This document shows, piece after piece, positions 1-6,189 of a stretch of DNA of 6,841 nucleotides. Under the pieces are notes generated by a model, which was not told the origin of the DNA, ran no database searches, and saw nothing but the letters and a program-made list of their open reading frames with translations. Position 1 is the first letter of the stretch. Every line of letters begins with the position of its first letter. The position numbers and the translations under genes are program-made. The stretch spans positions 1-6,841 of the forward strand of contig DAOVXU010000090.1 in assembly GCA_030635995.1 (NCBI GenBank), given 5' to 3'. Source of the stretch: Arcobacter sp. GTDB taxonomy: Bacteria; Campylobacterota; Campylobacteria; Campylobacterales; Arcobacteraceae.

Positions 1-42
1 AAGGTATTAGCAACGGTCAATCATTGTTCAGTTAATGCCCCC

Positions 43-83
43 TGTTAACATACACCACGTAGTAGTGTGGTTGTATGTTAACA
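43..83. repeat. Inverted repeat overlapping the integrase promoter
   Basis: The arms TGTTAACATACA (43-54) and TGTATGTTAACA (72-83) are perfect 12-bp complements. Pairing continues with CCAC (55-58) against GTGG (67-70) across a one-base bulge (T71), leaving an 8-nt centre. No T tract follows, so it does not look like an intrinsic terminator. The right arm contains the TTAACA -35 box of the integrase promoter, so an operator bound by a dimeric repressor, or by the recombinase itself, is a reasonable inference. The repeat is certain; the role is not shown. Confidence 0.8.
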
Positions 84-106
84 TGAAATAATGAGTAAAT
101 TATAAT
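78..106 (+). promoter_or_regulatory. Probable sigma70 promoter of the integrase gene
   Basis: TTAACA (78-83) is followed, after exactly 17 bp, by a perfect TATAAT (101-106). Transcription would start near 113, giving a leader of about 60 nt to the preferred ATG at 174. The -35 box is part of the right arm of the 43-83 inverted repeat, so a protein bound there would compete with RNA polymerase. Confidence 0.65.
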
Positions 107-158
107 TATATATTGTATAAGTGTGATTCGAAGAGGAGTTATAAACAAAAAAAATATG

Positions 159-164
159 AAAGGA
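159..164 (+). promoter_or_regulatory. Ribosome binding site deciding the integrase start
   Basis: AAAGGA lies 9 nt before ATG 174. The in-frame GTG at 123 has no Shine-Dalgarno sequence before it. For the ATG at 156, the nearest purine-rich run (AGAGGAG, 132-138) is 17 nt away, too far. This favours the start at 174. Confidence 0.55.
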
Positions 165-173
165 AAAATAAAT

Positions 174-1352
174 ATGGATATGGAAGCAATTGATATAATT
201 AAATCCGTAAAGGTAAGTAATAAAGAGGGTAACATTACTCTTGATATTATAGTTAAATCTACAGCTAAATTACCAATTGGTAAGAAAGGTTATAGATTTA
301 GACATAACATAGGAAAATATACTGCCGTAATGTTTAAATATACTGAGAAAAATAAATTTAAAATTGCTTATGAGTATTACCAATCTAAATTTGATGATAT
401 TGAAAATAAGGAAGTGATTTTATTTGAAGATGTAGCTTTTTTGGCTTTAAAGGAAGCCGAGATTAACAGGCGTAAAATTGATGATACTAAAAATTATTTA
501 TCAATTTTAAAGAAACATGTATTGCCATATTTTGGGAAAATGCCATTAAAAGATATTAAAGTAAAAGATGTGAAAGCTTGGATTGTTGAACAAGGTAAAT
601 TAGATATTTCTCAATCTACATTTAATAAAAGACACTACGTAATAAAACGAGTCTTAGACTACAGTAATGAGAACGAATATACTTCATCAAATATTATTCA
701 ACATGTGAAAAGATCATCTCCTTTATTTCGTAAAAGACAATCTAATGATGATGCTTTTTATACTCAAGATGAAGTTGATTTGATATTAAATGACACATAT
801 GAAGGTTCTAATATTAATGAGTTAAGAAATCATAATTTTATAAATACATTTTGTCATATTGGAATCTTAATTGGTGCAAGAACTGGTGAAATTAGTGCAT
901 TGAAATTTTCTGATATAAATTGGGAGGAAAGAACCATTAAAATACAACGCTCAATAACAAAATCTATTATAGATAGTACAAAAACTGGCGTATCTCGTAC
1001 TGTACCTATGGTTGAGAAGTTATATCAGCGACTTTTAAAACATAAAGAATCTGCTATTTGTGATTGGATATTTCCAAATCCAATTACACTTATGCCTTAC
1101 ACGGATTCAAGAACTATATCTGACCACAAGTTTAAATCTATGCTAAAGCGACTTAATATCCCATATAAGGGATTATATCAACTACGGCATACCTTTACAA
1201 CACTCGCTATCTTAAATGGTGTATTATTACCAACAGTTAGCAAATGCTTGGGTCATCGTGGAGGGACTGCAGTAACTCAAAAACATTATCTTAGACTAGG
1301 CAATACCAATCAAAAGGATATGAGAGAGCAATTAGAAAAATTAACAGTCTAA
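174..1352 (+). CDS. Tyrosine recombinase / site-specific integrase
   Basis: This is a DNA-breaking and rejoining enzyme of the phage-integrase family that would integrate and excise a mobile element. The protein is 392 aa from ATG 174; the frame is open back to a GTG at 123 (409 aa). In the 392-aa numbering, residues 1-75 resemble an arm-type DNA-binding domain. Residues about 82-180 are the SAM-like core-binding domain. Residues about 195-385 are the catalytic domain, with Arg236 (GARTGEISAL), Lys270 (TKTG), Arg338-His339 (YQLRHTF), His361 (LGHRG) and nucleophile Tyr372 (KHYLRL). The first position of the usual HxxR box is Tyr335 rather than His, a substitution I recall from some arm-domain integrases. 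All other catalytic residues are present, so it looks intact. It is transcribed toward the 3' end of tRNA-Ser, suggesting it sits at one end of an element extending left of the window. No excisionase or other mobile gene is visible. The family is secure; the start and target site are less so. Confidence 0.92.
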   Translation: MDMEAIDIIKSVKVSNKEGNITLDIIVKSTAKLPIGKKGYRFRHNIGKYTAVMFKYTEKNKFKIAYEYYQSKFDDIENKEVILFEDVAFLALKEAEINRRKIDDTKNYLSILKKHVLPYFGKMPLKDIKVKDVKAWIVEQGKLDISQSTFNKRHYVIKRVLDYSNENEYTSSNIIQHVKRSSPLFRKRQSNDDAFYTQDEVDLILNDTYEGSNINELRNHNFINTFCHIGILIGARTGEISALKFSDINWEERTIKIQRSITKSIIDSTKTGVSRTVPMVEKLYQRLLKHKESAICDWIFPNPITLMPYTDSRTISDHKFKSMLKRLNIPYKGLYQLRHTFTTLAILNGVLLPTVSKCLGHRGGTAVTQKHYLRLGNTNQKDMREQLEKLTV

Positions 1353-1812
1353 CCGTCCTAGTTTCCTACTGGTGGTTTATGGGCATATGGGGAAAGAGAT
1401 AGATTTGAGAAAATCATTCATTCTCCTATTTTGAACTCTTCATTTTTTTTCACAATTTTACTTGCTCTAATTTCAATTAATATAAAAACTCAAAAATACT
1501 TTTTTTTATAAATCAACACAGCAATCAACCAAAAGTCACAAAAACTAGTCATTTTTTAGTCGCACTGTTTTAATTAATCCTCACAATTCTAGTTAAACAT
1601 TGAGTTCGTAACTATCTCCTCACCGGATACTATATTTGGCGTGGTAAATTTATTATAATTATTGCAAAAAGTTAGTATTTTGGTGCGACAAATTTGAGAC
1701 TAAAAAAATAAAGTTTATTAAAGCTGACTAGTGATTATTGAATTACTTAATATAATCTATTGTTATAGTAAAAACTCTGTAAGTATGGTAAATAAGGAGT
1801 TTGTTGGGTTTG
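1353..1812. other. Gene-free AT-rich stretch between integrase and tRNA-Ser
   Basis: This 460-bp stretch contains no ORF with a plausible start and ribosome site. It holds a startless open frame at 1362-1511 (49 codons beginning FPTGGLWAYGERDRF, then a hydrophobic run) in the same frame as the integrase, which could be a gene remnant or chance. It also holds a 7-bp inverted pair GTCGCAC (1559-1565) / GTGCGAC (1683-1689), and TGGTGCGA at 1681-1688, which repeats the 3' terminus of the nearby tRNA-Leu gene. Downstream of the integrase only a weak 5-bp stem (1407-1411 / 1421-1425) is seen, so no convincing terminator was found. If the integrase belongs to an element inserted in tRNA-Ser, the attachment region should lie here. 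Confidence 0.6.
1772..1802 (-). terminator. Possible weak terminator of the tRNA operon
   Basis: Reading the minus strand, AAACTC and GAGTTT could pair across a 19-nt loop and run into a short T tract (1774-1770), just after the 3' end of tRNA-Ser. The stem is short and the loop long, so this is only a candidate. No better hairpin is seen in the adjoining sequence. Confidence 0.25.
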
Positions 1813-1901
1813 TGGCAGAGAGCAGCGGATTCGAACCGCTGGAGGTATAACCCTCGCCGGTTTTCAAAACCGGTACATTCGACCAACTCTGTCAGCTCTC
1901 T
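1813..1901 (-). tRNA. tRNA-Ser (anticodon UGA)
   Basis: This is an 89-nt class II tRNA with the CCA end encoded (1813-1815) and discriminator G. The acceptor stem AGAGAGC/GCTCTCT is perfectly paired. The anticodon stem CCGGT/ACCGG encloses loop TTTGAAA, giving anticodon TGA at 1866-1864. The long variable arm is GAGG-GTTATA-CCTC. The T arm is AGCGG-TTCGAAT-CCGCT. It reads UCN serine codons. It lies 15 bp downstream of tRNA-Leu and is probably cotranscribed with it. Its 3' end faces the integrase, making it the best candidate attachment target in the window. Confidence 0.97.
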
Positions 1902-1916
1902 ACATAATAATTCTAG

Positions 1917-2003
1917 TGGTGCGAATGGTCGGAATTGAACCGACACTCCGAAACCGGAATTGGATTTTAAGTCCAACGCGTCTACCTATTCCGCCACACT
2001 CGC
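1917..2003 (-). tRNA. tRNA-Leu (anticodon UAA)
   Basis: This is an 87-nt class II tRNA with encoded CCA (1917-1919) and discriminator A. The acceptor stem GCGAGTG/CATTCGC has one G-T pair. The anticodon stem TTGGA/TCCAA encloses loop CTTAAAA, giving anticodon TAA at 1969-1967. The variable arm has a CCG-GTTT-CGG stem. The T arm is GTCGG-TTCAATT-CCGAC. It reads UUA/UUG leucine codons, and UUA is the dominant leucine codon in AT-rich genes like these. It is the first gene of the two-tRNA operon. Confidence 0.97.
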
Positions 2004-2010
2004 ATGTATT

Positions 2011-2029
2011 TTTGAAGTAAATCTTCAAA
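2011..2029 (-). other. Small hairpin in the tRNA operon leader
   Basis: TTTGAAG and CTTCAAA form a perfect 7-bp stem with a 5-nt loop. It lies between the promoter and the 5' end of tRNA-Leu, ending 7 bp from the mature tRNA. It could influence 5' processing of the precursor, or be incidental. Confidence 0.5.
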
Positions 2030-2071
2030 GGTATATATTAATCAACTTGTCATTATTAATTAAGTGACGGA

Positions 2072-2100
2072 ATTATAGCACCGTTTTAAATATATGTCAA
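2072..2100 (-). promoter_or_regulatory. Perfect-consensus sigma70 promoter of the tRNA operon
   Basis: Read on the minus strand, TTGACA (2100-2095), a 17-bp spacer and TATAAT (2077-2072) match the consensus at all twelve positions. The start of transcription would be near 2065, about 60 nt before tRNA-Leu. The sequence just after the -10 box is GC-rich for this window (TCCG), as in stable-RNA promoters under growth-rate or stringent control. That regulatory reading is an inference. Confidence 0.85.
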
Positions 2101-2201
2101 GGGTTTTTAAAAAGAATTTTTAAATTTATAAAAAACTACTTTTTATTTATATAAAAAAAAATTAAACTACTATATACTACTATTTTAAACCTAACATTAG
2201 A

Positions 2202-2207
2202 TATACT
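2202..2207 (+). promoter_or_regulatory. Candidate -10 box for ilvD
   Basis: TATACT lies 35 bp before the ilvD ATG and would give a leader of roughly 28 nt. No -35 box is visible, but the upstream DNA is very A/T-rich, as is common in Campylobacterota promoters. The same 15-bp context recurs before the TDT-family gene (5001-5015, minus). A second TATACT at 2173-2178 is an alternative. Confidence 0.4.
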
Positions 2208-2242
2208 ACAAAAAATATTAAATATAGATAGAAGGATATTCA

Positions 2243-3940
2243 ATGAGAAGTGATGAAGTAAAAAAAGGACATGATAGAGCACCACATAGATCTCTATTTA
2301 GAGCTACTGGATTAAAGGATGAAGATTTTGATAAACCTTTTATAGGTGTTGCAAATTCATTTATTGAAATTATTCCTGGACATTTCTTTTTAGATAAAGT
2401 AAGTGATATTATTAAAGATGAGATTAGAAAAGCTGGTTGTGTACCATTTGAATTTAACACAATTGGTGTAGATGATGGAATTGCAATGGGTCATGATGGG
2501 ATGCTGTTTTCACTTCCATCAAGAGAAATAATTGCAAATAGTATTGAAACAGTTATGAATGCTCATAAACTTGATGCAATGATTGCTATTCCAAATTGTG
2601 ATAAAATTGTACCAGGTATGATAATGGGAGCTATTAGAGTTGATGTTCCAACTGTATTTGTTTCAGGTGGTCCCATGGCTAAAGGTTATACCAAAGATGG
2701 TACACCTATAGATTTGGCTACTGCTTTTGAGGCTGTTGGTAAATTTGAAGCAGGTGAGATTACTGAAGAGCAACTTACTGATATTGAGTGTAATGCTTGT
2801 CCTAGTGGGGGAAGTTGTTCTGGTATGTTTACTGCAAATTCTATGAATACACTTATGGAAGCTATGGGTATCGCACTTCCTGGAAATGGAACTATTTTAG
2901 CACTTACAAAACCTAGAGAAGAGTTATATCGAAAAGCGGCTAGAAGAGTTTGTGAAATTGCACATATGGAAGCAAAAGAGAGAACTAAATTTAATATGAC
3001 AAATATATTAAATGAAAATGCTGTAAGAAATGCTTTTGCTGTTGATATGGCTATGGGTGGTTCTTCAAATACAGTACTTCATATGTTAGCAATTGCTAGA
3101 GAAACAAAAGCAAATTTTAATCTTGAAGATATAAATAAAATTTCACAAAGGGTTTCACATATCGCTAAAATTTCTCCATCTTTATCAACTGTTCATATGC
3201 AAGATATAGATAAAGCAGGTGGTGTAAATGCTGTTATGCACGAGATGGATAAAAGAGATGAAAAAGGTGTACTGATAGATAACCTTACAATTACTGGTGA
3301 AACTTTAAAAGAACGAATAGCTAATGCAACTATCAAAGATACCAATATTATTCATACTATTGATAATCCATATAGTGAAGTTGGTGGACTTGCAATTTTA
3401 TATGGAAATTTGGCAGAAGAGGGTGCTGTTATTAAAACTGCGGGAATTATAGGGGATAGAGTATTTACAGGAACTGCTGTATGTTTTAATTCTCAAAATG
3501 AAGCAATATCAGGTATTTTAGATGGTAAAGTTAAAGCTGGTAATGTTGTAGTTATTAGATATGAAGGTCCAAAAGGTGGTCCTGGTATGCAAGAGATGCT
3601 TGCACCAACTTCACTTATTATGGGTATGGGACTTGGAAGTTCTGTTGCACTTATAACTGATGGTAGATTTTCTGGAGCTACTAGAGGAGCTAGTATAGGT
3701 CATGTTTCTCCTGAAGCTGCTGAGGGTGGAATGATAGGACTTCTTGAAGATGGTGATTCTATCCATCTTGATGTTGATAAATATATCTTATCTGTAGATT
3801 TAACTGATGAAGAGATTGCAAAAAGAAAAGCTAATTTTGTCCCTATTAAAAAAGAGATAAAATCAAGTTGGTTAAAACAATATAGAGCATTAGTAACAAA
3901 TGCTTCTAATGGAGCTATGTTAAGAACTGATTTGTTTTAA
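2243..3940 (+). CDS. ilvD: Dihydroxy-acid dehydratase
   Basis: This Fe-S enzyme of the IlvD/Edd family dehydrates 2,3-dihydroxy-3-methylbutanoate and -methylpentanoate to the 2-keto acids that lead to valine, isoleucine, leucine and pantothenate. It acts in the cytoplasm. The 565-aa chain is full length for a short bacterial form (E. coli is about 616 aa). Visible family motifs are VDDGIAMGHDGM (76-87), PNCDK with Cys119 and Lys121 (117-121), NACPSGGSCSGM with Cys186 and Cys192 (184-195), VIRYEGPKGGPGMQEM (437-452) and DGRFSGATRG with the putative catalytic Ser477 (473-482). At the position where [2Fe-2S] homologues carry a third cysteine (PCN), this protein has PGH (Gly46), as I recall for E. 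coli IlvD, so an oxygen-labile cluster of the E. coli type is likely. GAAGGA (2231-2236) lies 6 nt before the ATG. The gene stands alone, divergent from the tRNAs and convergent with the next gene. Confidence 0.98.
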   Translation: MRSDEVKKGHDRAPHRSLFRATGLKDEDFDKPFIGVANSFIEIIPGHFFLDKVSDIIKDEIRKAGCVPFEFNTIGVDDGIAMGHDGMLFSLPSREIIANSIETVMNAHKLDAMIAIPNCDKIVPGMIMGAIRVDVPTVFVSGGPMAKGYTKDGTPIDLATAFEAVGKFEAGEITEEQLTDIECNACPSGGSCSGMFTANSMNTLMEAMGIALPGNGTILALTKPREELYRKAARRVCEIAHMEAKERTKFNMTNILNENAVRNAFAVDMAMGGSSNTVLHMLAIARETKANFNLEDINKISQRVSHIAKISPSLSTVHMQDIDKAGGVNAVMHEMDKRDEKGVLIDNLTITGETLKERIANATIKDTNIIHTIDNPYSEVGGLAILYGNLAEEGAVIKTAGIIGDRVFTGTAVCFNSQNEAISGILDGKVKAGNVVVIRYEGPKGGPGMQEMLAPTSLIMGMGLGSSVALITDGRFSGATRGASIGHVSPEAAEGGMIGLLEDGDSIHLDVDKYILSVDLTDEEIAKRKANFVPIKKEIKSSWLKQYRALVTNASNGAMLRTDLF

Positions 3941-3958
3941 ATCTTGTTATTAAGTATA

Positions 3959-3994
3959 AAAAAAGGGAAAGTATAAAAATACTTTCCCTTTTTT
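3959..3994. terminator. Bidirectional intrinsic terminator between ilvD and the TDT gene
   Basis: GGGAAAGTAT (3965-3974) and ATACTTTCCC (3979-3988) form a perfect 10-bp stem around an AAAA loop. The flanking A run (3959-3964) and T run (3989-3994) extend the pairing and supply a U tract on either strand. It lies 18 bp after the ilvD stop and 15 bp after the stop of the convergent gene, so one hairpin probably ends both transcripts. Confidence 0.92.
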
Positions 3995-4009
3995 ATTGGT
4001 TAAATTTTA

Positions 4010-4981
4010 TTACTCTTGAATACAAACTTCAAAAGCAAGCATATTTTTAATTGTTTTATATATTACAATAGAGATTACAACAGTTGTAACTGTCATCATA
4101 GCATATGATAAATACATTAAAATTATATCTTGAGTTTTACTATACATTAACATTGAAGCAATAGTCATTGCTGCTAATGGAAATGTAAAAGCCCACCAAG
4201 AGATAAAAAATTTAATTTTTATAAAATTTTTATACATAAATGCGACAAGTATAGTAAAAAATAGTGCTAAGTTAAACATCACAAGAGCGAACATATCATC
4301 TGCTACACCAAACATTTTAAAATAAGCAATAAATGCAATAGCAGGGGGAGCTATAAATATAAATAATGTAGGCATAAATTTACCAGCTAATTGATGATGA
4401 AAAATAATTCTATTTATTAAAACAGCAAATAGAATAACCCAAAAGAATACACCAACTGAAAAAAAGTACATAAGTAAACCAAGAGGTGCAAAACCTACTC
4501 CAGCAACAGGCACTAGTACATTACCCACGATTGGTATAAACCAAGCAGGATTTGAATGTTGTAATTCTTGATTTGAGTTTATCCAAAATCTAATAGTATA
4601 AAGTGTCAAATAGAAATGTAAAGCAGTACCAACAGACCAAAACAAGAAAGATATACTTTCAAATTCATCTTTATAAATAATTGCTAAAATTAACATTGAT
4701 ATTGAAAATGCAGCAAAAAAGTTTATTTTTATTGGATGGTTCCACTCTTTAATTGCAACTTTTGGATACTTTATATATTTTAAAATATACATTGCTGTAA
4801 TTATAAAAAACATTGCTGTTACGATATACATTAAACTAGTACCTATTATATGTGGTACACCAAATACTTCAGCAGATTTTTGATACATAATAGTAACGCC
4901 ACCCATCCCCATTGATGTTGCAAACATTGTAATAGGAAAAAATTTTATTCTATTTTTTTCTTCCATTGTATTTTCACTCAT
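4010..4981 (-). CDS. TDT/SLAC1-family (TehA-like) membrane transporter
   Basis: This 323-aa inner-membrane protein has about ten hydrophobic helices, at roughly residues 15-33, 45-68, 86-103, 110-130, 147-165, 167-188, 205-222, 228-250, 257-279 and 285-308. Ten helices, the small Gly/Met-rich first helix (FFPITMFATSMGMGG), PAWFIPIVGNVLVPVAG (145-161), HHQL (195-198), PTLFIFIAPPAIAF (204-217) and WWAFTFPL (262-269) fit the TDT family. That family includes bacterial TehA, an anion-channel homologue, and the plant guard-cell channel SLAC1. Members move small anions such as chloride or nitrate, or dicarboxylates; some are linked to tellurite resistance. The substrate here cannot be told from the sequence. 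AAGGAAG (4989-4995) lies 7 nt before the ATG and supports this start. It is a single-gene unit: ilvD converges on it and pyrC has its own terminator upstream. No tehB-like methyltransferase is next to it. Confidence 0.88.
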   Translation of the reverse strand: MSENTMEEKNRIKFFPITMFATSMGMGGVTIMYQKSAEVFGVPHIIGTSLMYIVTAMFFIITAMYILKYIKYPKVAIKEWNHPIKINFFAAFSISMLILAIIYKDEFESISFLFWSVGTALHFYLTLYTIRFWINSNQELQHSNPAWFIPIVGNVLVPVAGVGFAPLGLLMYFFSVGVFFWVILFAVLINRIIFHHQLAGKFMPTLFIFIAPPAIAFIAYFKMFGVADDMFALVMFNLALFFTILVAFMYKNFIKIKFFISWWAFTFPLAAMTIASMLMYSKTQDIILMYLSYAMMTVTTVVISIVIYKTIKNMLAFEVCIQE

Positions 4982-5008
4982 TCTTATACTTCCTTATAAT
5001 TTTTTTGT

Positions 5009-5014
5009 AGTATA
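5009..5014 (-). promoter_or_regulatory. Candidate -10 box for the TDT-family gene
   Basis: On the minus strand TATACT (5014-5009) lies 27 bp before the ATG at 4981 and is followed by CTAC-type sequence and an A run. The 15-bp string ATATACTACAAAAAA is identical to that at 2201-2215 before ilvD. No -35 box was found. Confidence 0.4.
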
Positions 5015-5084
5015 TATAAATATCAATTAAATCATACTTATAATTATGATAATAATTACTAATATAAGTAGATACTATATATAA

Positions 5085-5114
5085 AAAGCCAAACTAAAAA
5101 TATAGTTTGGCTTT
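5085..5114 (-). terminator. Intrinsic terminator of pyrC
   Basis: AAAGCCAAACTA (5085-5096) and TAGTTTGGCTTT (5103-5114) are perfect 12-bp complements around a 6-nt loop. On the minus strand the stem ends in a T run (5087-5083) followed by A/T-rich sequence. It begins 35 bp after the pyrC stop. It separates pyrC from the promoter of the downstream TDT-family gene. Confidence 0.88.
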
Positions 5115-5148
5115 AATATATTACGATAAGTATCATAAAATAATTATA

Positions 5149-6162
5149 TTATGATTTAATACTCCAAGATAAAGTATCTCCAAAATACATAGGTACAATT
5201 TTTTCTCCAAATCCTTCATAATATTCAGGTACTTTAAAATCTTTTTTTATTAAAGTTATATTTTTAGATCTTGGTTGCATATTGTATATTTTACAAGCAT
5301 TATCACTTATAAATTTTTGTAAATTGTCTAAAGAGTTATTGGCTTCAAATAATTGTGTTAAAGCTTGAAGTGCAATAGGTGATGTGAATACACCAGCAGC
5401 ACAACCACAATTTTCTTTAGCATGTTTAGGATGTGGTGCAGAATCACTACCAAACATAATTTTTTCATTTCCACTAACTGCAATATTTACTAATGCCTCT
5501 CTATCTTCTGGTCTTTTTGCAATTGGTTTACAAAATAGATGAGGAGCAAGCATCCCACCTGCTACATCATCTAAAGTTATTAGAAGATGTTGTAAAGTGA
5601 TAGTTGCATATAAGTTGTCATATTGTTGAACTAAATTAACAGCATCTTTTGTTGTGATATGTTCCATAATAATAGTAAGTTTAGGAAAAGCTATAGCTAA
5701 TTCTTCATAAACAGACATAAATTCAGATTCTCTATCCATAACAAAACCATTTGTTTCACCATGAACACATAGAGGTAAATTTAATTCACTCATAGCATTT
5801 AAAGTAGGAGCAAGTGCAACAGTATCTATCGATTCAACACCACCTTCACTATTTGTAGTTATCCCAGCAGGATAAAGTTTAACTGCACTTATTTTATCTC
5901 TTACATCACTTAAAAATTCTTTTGTATAAGGTTTAAAAAATAGAGTCATAAAAGGGATAAAGTCATCATCTCCAATAGCATCCATAACTCTACTTTTATA
6001 TGCAATAACTGCCTCTTTTGTATCAACAGGTGGTACAAGATTTGGCATAATAATACCACCAGCAAAATTTGCACTACTTAAAGGTGCAACAACTTTCATC
6101 ATATCCCCATCTCTAAAATGGATATGCATATCAAATGGACTTTTTAATGTAATAGTATTCAA
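5149..6162 (-). CDS. pyrC: Dihydroorotase, class II
   Basis: This zinc amidohydrolase reversibly cyclises N-carbamoyl-aspartate to dihydroorotate, the third step of de novo pyrimidine synthesis, in the cytoplasm. The 337-aa chain is close to E. coli PyrC (about 348 aa). The metal and substrate residues are all in place: His13 and His15 with Arg17 (DMHIHFRDGD), Asn41 (MPN), Lys95 as the expected carboxylated lysine (KLYPAG), His134 (CVHGE), His168 (EHITT), and Asp240 and His244 (GSDSAPHPKHAKE). The start codon is TTG (6162-6160). AAGGAA lies a proper distance upstream, no in-frame ATG precedes it, and the first internal Met is residue 12, next to the HxH motif and too late. tpx is 132 bp upstream on the same strand, but a large inverted repeat separates them, so cotranscription is uncertain. 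A strong hairpin follows the gene. Confidence 0.97.
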   Translation of the reverse strand: MNTITLKSPFDMHIHFRDGDMMKVVAPLSSANFAGGIIMPNLVPPVDTKEAVIAYKSRVMDAIGDDDFIPFMTLFFKPYTKEFLSDVRDKISAVKLYPAGITTNSEGGVESIDTVALAPTLNAMSELNLPLCVHGETNGFVMDRESEFMSVYEELAIAFPKLTIIMEHITTKDAVNLVQQYDNLYATITLQHLLITLDDVAGGMLAPHLFCKPIAKRPEDREALVNIAVSGNEKIMFGSDSAPHPKHAKENCGCAAGVFTSPIALQALTQLFEANNSLDNLQKFISDNACKIYNMQPRSKNITLIKKDFKVPEYYEGFGEKIVPMYFGDTLSWSIKS

Positions 6163-6167
6163 ATATT

Positions 6168-6173
6168 TTCCTT
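6168..6173 (-). promoter_or_regulatory. Ribosome binding site for the TTG start of pyrC
   Basis: AAGGAA on the minus strand has its AGGA core (6172-6169) 6 nt upstream of TTG 6162. With no alternative ATG in the region, this site fixes the unusual start codon. Confidence 0.75.
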
Positions 6174-6189
6174 TCTTTTTTAAACTGAA

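Noticed and set aside
43..83. Upstream inverted repeat as a terminator of a gene to the left
   Set aside because: No T run follows on the plus strand, and its right arm is part of a well-formed promoter.
43..83. Upstream inverted repeat as a Xer/dif-type or core recombination site
   Set aside because: Core sites have arms of about 11-13 bp around a 6-8 bp spacer. Here the perfect arms are separated by 17 bp.
32..235. Minus-strand open frame of 67 codons opposite the integrase promoter and start
   Set aside because: It covers the palindrome and the promoter, and consists largely of Ile/Phe runs from A/T-rich antisense DNA. It has no family motif.
1323..1330. AGAGAGCA in the integrase 3' end, shared with tRNA-Ser (1817-1824), as an attachment repeat
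   Set aside because: Only 8 bp match, with no extension on either side, and the copy lies inside coding sequence. It is consistent with chance.
1743..1976. Minus-strand open frame of 77 codons across both tRNA genes
   Set aside because: It runs through tRNA-Ser and into tRNA-Leu; its composition comes from the GC-rich tRNAs, not from a protein gene.
2101..2242. Riboswitch, T-box or attenuator leader for ilvD
   Set aside because: The leader inferred from the -10 candidate is short, and I see no stem-loops, leader peptide or terminator before the ATG.
2218..2460. Minus-strand open frame of 80 codons opposite the ilvD start
   Set aside because: It is a shadow of the strongly supported ilvD coding sequence.
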